From NCBI GenBank assembly GCA_910588945.1, contig CAJUSF010000007.1, positions 1 through 9,138 on the forward strand: 9,138 nucleotides of DNA, read 5' to 3'. The translations under genes were made by a program, and so were the position numbers. Source of the DNA: an uncultured Eggerthellaceae bacterium (GTDB taxonomy: Bacteria; Actinomycetota; Coriobacteriia; Coriobacteriales; Eggerthellaceae). Below are positions 6,340-9,138 of the stretch, piece after piece. Below the pieces are notes generated by a model. The model was given only the letters and a program-made list of their open reading frames with translations. It made no database searches and had not been told where the DNA came from. How positions within the stretch are numbered: position 1 is the first letter of the stretch; every line of letters starts with the position of its first letter.

Positions 6340-6661
6340 AGCGCAAAGTCCTAGCAGATTCTAGCCAAGAAACCCAGCAGCGACACATCAGAATTCTTTT
6401 GAGTCTCGATAGCGCATCCGAGCGCCTTTTCTATATATGAGGTGCTCATCAAAACTAGTAGAAATAGGCAGAATGGACCAATCCGAATATCCCACTCCTA
6501 TCCCCGTCATTTGGCCTTCTGGCTCGTACTAGATATCTACGCTCTTGCTCAATTGCTAGCAAGCCTTGGCGAGTTATTCTCCTCTTGATCTACAGTAGAA
6601 ACAAAAGCTTCGGTTGTAAAAAAGCTACAAGAATTGCCTTAATGGCATCGCCGCTCTTCAT
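6340..6661. other. Intergenic gap between convergent genes, no gene seen
   Basis: These 322 bp lie between two converging genes. Short frames here show no start signal or protein-like composition. Weak hairpins occur at 6544-6563 (CTTGCT/AGCAAG) and around 6615-6632 (TTGTA/TACAA with an A/T-rich loop), the latter a poor candidate terminator for the minus-strand gene. An 18-bp sequence at 6489-6506 resembles 3698-3714 and the guaA 3' end. Confidence 0.5.
6489..6506. repeat. Copy of a short motif shared with 3698-3714 and the guaA end
   Basis: ATCCCACTCCTATCCCCG here differs from 3698-3714 only by one extra T. Its 8-mer TCCCACTC is also present in the same orientation in the last codons of guaA (7961-7968). 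It could be a decayed attachment site; chance is not excluded. Confidence 0.3.
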
Positions 6662-7933
6662 TCATTTACCTCCAAAAAGAACGTCATATACTTTTGTCAA
6701 TTTCAGACCGGATCTCCATTCCGTCAAATTTGCTGCCTTGAAACGCAAAGAATCCAGTTCGTCGACGATAGAATCAAGAAACACTATCTGGTTCTTTAGA
6801 AGCGGTGTTACCGTTTCGATGACGAAACCTTCACTCCCAATCTTTCGAGCCGTTCTATATAGGGTGAATTCATCTGTGACATTCTGAACAGCATTAAATC
6901 TTGACGAGGTGCATTGAAAATTATCTACTCCGCTCTCCTCCACTTCTGCAATAAGAGCAGTACTTGATGAGGCTGGAATAGTGTCAAACCTGTTATTAAA
7001 ATACCAATCAATCCCACCGAAAACATACACATTGCACACTTCAGGAAATGCGAGAGTAAAAAATACAGCACAAGCAGTATGAAAGCCAACGAGATCGATA
7101 TCGGCAAGAAGATCCATGCGGCATTCAACATCAATATAGCCGACTTGCTGAGCGTCGTAAGCTGCGTCACTCATAATAGGAAACATGGAAATTACCCACT
7201 GTTTTACGGATGAATAGAACCCTGTCTGCTTATACTGAGTAAGAATATCATTCCCGATACATTGATCGATCAATTCATCAGAATAGGGCCGCGTTACGGA
7301 ATCAGCGAATCTATTCCTGCAAGTCTCGTCAGTCAGCAACACAGGAAATGGATCTATTGCGAGGCGCATCACTGCAACTATGCCTATGGCGGTACGCAAA
7401 TACTCCATAAAGTCGTTTGTTAAATCTCTTAAGGGATATTTGCCAACATACGCTGGATGATTCCTGACGCAGTAGAACGATTGGTGCCCCTGTTTATGAA
7501 TCATCTTGTTCGCGTAATCAGAGCTTTTTTCAATCAAATCTAAAAAGGCCGGAAGCTCTTCCTTGAATTCGGAGAATGCGAGACCTTCGTCGATTAATCG
7601 TTTTAACAGTTTCTTCTGAACAGGAAAATATGAGAGATCGATCCATGATTTTTTCTTTTCTTCTTTTTCTACTGTATGCGAATCCGAAAAATAAACTCCA
7701 ACCGTTGAAACTTCAATTGCAGACCTCACAAGATAATATGCGGCATCAAAATACCCCATACGAAATACATCTATTGCGTTCAACAACAGCTCTACAGACT
7801 CTTGGAGAAATACATTGTAATTATCGGAGTCGATGCGGCCAGAAAAACTCATGGCCACTTCGATAATGAAGTGCCTAAGCTCCTGAAAGCGCTCACTATC
7901 ATCGACAGGCCTAAGATAATTGGAACTTGCCAT
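6662..7933 (-). CDS. Hypothetical 423-aa protein immediately downstream of guaA
   Basis: I do not recognise this protein. The N-terminal half is helical and charged: ESVELLLNAIDVFRMGYFDA (about 45-64) followed by AYYLVRSAIEVS, then SSDYANKMIHKQGHQ (about 137-151). This order of an Arg-containing helix and a later Asn/His helix is loosely reminiscent of HEPN-like or DUF5677-like helical bundles, but the canonical R-x4-6-H is not clear. The C-terminal half (about 235-423) looks mixed alpha/beta with FHTACAVFFTLAFPEVCNVY. The ATG at 7933 is chosen; an in-frame GTG at 7966 would overlap the end of guaA by 10 nt. The ribosome site is weak (AGAGA, TAGG). With only 23 nt after the guaA stop and no terminator hairpin in between, it is probably transcribed, and perhaps translated, through guaA. 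Codon use is AT-richer than guaA, suggesting acquisition. Confidence 0.85.
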   Translation of the reverse strand: MASSNYLRPVDDSERFQELRHFIIEVAMSFSGRIDSDNYNVFLQESVELLLNAIDVFRMGYFDAAYYLVRSAIEVSTVGVYFSDSHTVEKEEKKKSWIDLSYFPVQKKLLKRLIDEGLAFSEFKEELPAFLDLIEKSSDYANKMIHKQGHQSFYCVRNHPAYVGKYPLRDLTNDFMEYLRTAIGIVAVMRLAIDPFPVLLTDETCRNRFADSVTRPYSDELIDQCIGNDILTQYKQTGFYSSVKQWVISMFPIMSDAAYDAQQVGYIDVECRMDLLADIDLVGFHTACAVFFTLAFPEVCNVYVFGGIDWYFNNRFDTIPASSSTALIAEVEESGVDNFQCTSSRFNAVQNVTDEFTLYRTARKIGSEGFVIETVTPLLKNQIVFLDSIVDELDSLRFKAANLTEWRSGLKLTKVYDVLFGGK

Positions 7934-7956
7934 CCTAAATCTCTGACGACTAACCC

Positions 7957-9138
7957 CTACTCCCACTCTATGGTGGCGGGGGGTTTGGAGGTGATGTCGT
8001 AGGCGACGCGGTTGATGCCGGGGACCTCGGCGACTATGCGGGAGGAGATGCGGGCGAGCACGTCATAGGGGAGTTTGGCCCAGTCGGCCGTCATGGCATC
8101 TGAGGACTCTACCGCGCGCAGGATGATCGGGCGCTGGTAGGTGCGCTCATCCCCCATCACACCCACGGAACGCACATCGGGAAGCACCGCGAAGTACTGC
8201 CAGACCGGTCGCTCGGTCTCAGGGCCGCCAGCGCTTTCGCGTGAGAGCTCAGCGCCACGTTCGCCTGTTTCCGCATACAGAGCCTCGTTGTAGGCATCCA
8301 GCTCCTCGCGCACGATAGCGTCGGCATTCTTCAGGATGTCAAGCTTCTCGGGCGTCACCTCGCCGATGATGCGGATGGCTAGCCCCGGACCCGGGAACGG
8401 CTGGCGATGCACGATGTGATCCGGCAGGCCCAGTGCGGTGCCCAGCGCGCGAACCTCGTCCTTGAAGAAGTGATCCAGCGGCTCGATCAGGTCGAAATGC
8501 ACCCCATCCGGGAACGGGATCAAGTTGTGGTGGCTCTTGATGGTGGACGCCTTGCCGCCCGTCTTGCGCGCGCCGCTCTCGATGATATCCGGATAGATGG
8601 TTCCCTGCGCCAGGTACTTCACAGGCCGCCCGTCCTCAGCCAGATCCTCCGCAACCGCGAAGAACTCCTTCCAGAACTGCTCACCTATGATGCGCCGCTT
8701 CTGCTCCGGATCCGTTACGCCCGCCAGTAGCTCCGCGTAGCGATCCTCCGCATGCACATGCACGAAGTCCACGCTGAACTGCTTCGTGAACACCTCTTCC
8801 ACTTCCTCAGGCTCATTCTTGCGAAGGAGCCCGTGGTTCACGAACACGCACGTGAGCTGCTCCCCTATCGCCTTCGCGCAAAGCGCCGCAACGACTGACG
8901 AATCAACGCCGCCCGAAAGCCCGAGGATGACGCGGCTGTCCCCCACCTGTTCGCGAATGGCAGCAACAGAATCCTCGATGATGGAATCCATCGTCCATGT
9001 GCGCTCAAGCCCACAGATCCCGAACAGGAAGTTCTCCAGCATCGCATTTCCAAATGGCGTATGGCGCACCTCCGGGTGGAACTGCGTGGCGTACAGCTGA
9101 CGCTCGGCGCACTCCATGGACGCCACCGGGCACACGTC
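7957..9138 (-). CDS. guaA: GMP synthase (glutamine-hydrolysing), N-terminus outside window
   Basis: GuaA makes GMP from XMP, ATP and glutamine in the last step of guanine nucleotide synthesis in the cytoplasm. The 393 visible residues begin inside the glutamine amidotransferase domain, with the catalytic His-Glu pair in ATQFHPEVRHT. Next come the ATP pyrophosphatase domain with P-loop LGLSGGVDSS (about 72-81) and VFVNHGLLRKNE, the XMP-binding region with YPDIIESG and PFPGPGLAIRI, and the dimerisation C-terminus ending ITSKPPATIEWE. This is the normal end of the family. The true start lies beyond the right edge; the GTG near 9135 is an internal valine. The gene is GC-rich, roughly 60 percent by eye, in contrast to the DNA to its left, and probably represents the host backbone. 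Its 3' end is a known insertion point for genomic islands in several phyla. Confidence 0.98.
   Translation of the reverse strand, partial: DVCPVASMECAERQLYATQFHPEVRHTPFGNAMLENFLFGICGLERTWTMDSIIEDSVAAIREQVGDSRVILGLSGGVDSSVVAALCAKAIGEQLTCVFVNHGLLRKNEPEEVEEVFTKQFSVDFVHVHAEDRYAELLAGVTDPEQKRRIIGEQFWKEFFAVAEDLAEDGRPVKYLAQGTIYPDIIESGARKTGGKASTIKSHHNLIPFPDGVHFDLIEPLDHFFKDEVRALGTALGLPDHIVHRQPFPGPGLAIRIIGEVTPEKLDILKNADAIVREELDAYNEALYAETGERGAELSRESAGGPETERPVWQYFAVLPDVRSVGVMGDERTYQRPIILRAVESSDAMTADWAKLPYDVLARISSRIVAEVPGINRVAYDITSKPPATIEWE

Noticed and set aside
6544..6563. Hairpin CTTGCT/AGCAAG as a terminator
   Set aside because: The 6-bp stem has an 8-nt loop and no T-run follows on either strand, so termination cannot be claimed.
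6585..6887. Plus-strand frame of 100 codons at the end of the 6662-7933 gene
   Set aside because: Mostly antisense to the tail of that gene, with no ribosome site and no protein-like motif.

Overview
The window runs from the GC-rich 3' part of a housekeeping gene (guaA, minus strand, right edge) into about 8 kb of accessory DNA that is clearly more AT-rich by eye. The guaA protein, the actinobacterial-looking base composition and the GGGACGGTTC-type REP sequences around a REP-associated transposase suggest a high-GC anaerobic actinobacterium such as a member of the Coriobacteriia. That assignment is an inference from style, with no rRNA in the window to prove it.

Layout from left to right. 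(1) 1-977, minus: C-terminally clipped protein with a novel-looking N-terminal region and an HNH nuclease domain. (2) 1053-1817, plus: divergent acidic protein of unknown function with a helix-turn-helix-like C-terminus. (3) 2001-3401: a class II Fic AMPylase-type gene with a C-terminal winged helix, bracketed on BOTH sides by arrays of one inverted-repeat motif (half-site TAACGAAAGA) spaced in near-integral helical turns. (4) 3554-3727: a possible small secreted or membrane peptide gene that ends against a mobile element. (5) 3737-4842: REP/RAYT territory, with a decayed C-terminal fragment of one RAYT transposase abutting an intact RAYT flanked by 25-bp inverted REP arms. (6) 5089-6339, plus: unknown helical protein with a HEPN-type RNALVH motif. 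(7) 6662-7933, minus: unknown 423-aa protein starting 23 nt after the guaA stop. (8) 7957-9138, minus: guaA, whose start lies outside the window.

The mix (HNH nuclease, Fic toxin-like enzyme, HEPN-like protein, two unknowns, RAYT remnants) next to the 3' end of guaA, a documented island insertion point in several phyla, looks like a defence or conflict-type accessory island. No integrase is visible. The most distinctive signal is the architecture of the operator arrays on either side of fic. An 8-mer shared by the guaA 3' end and two island sites may mark module boundaries, but the evidence is weaker.
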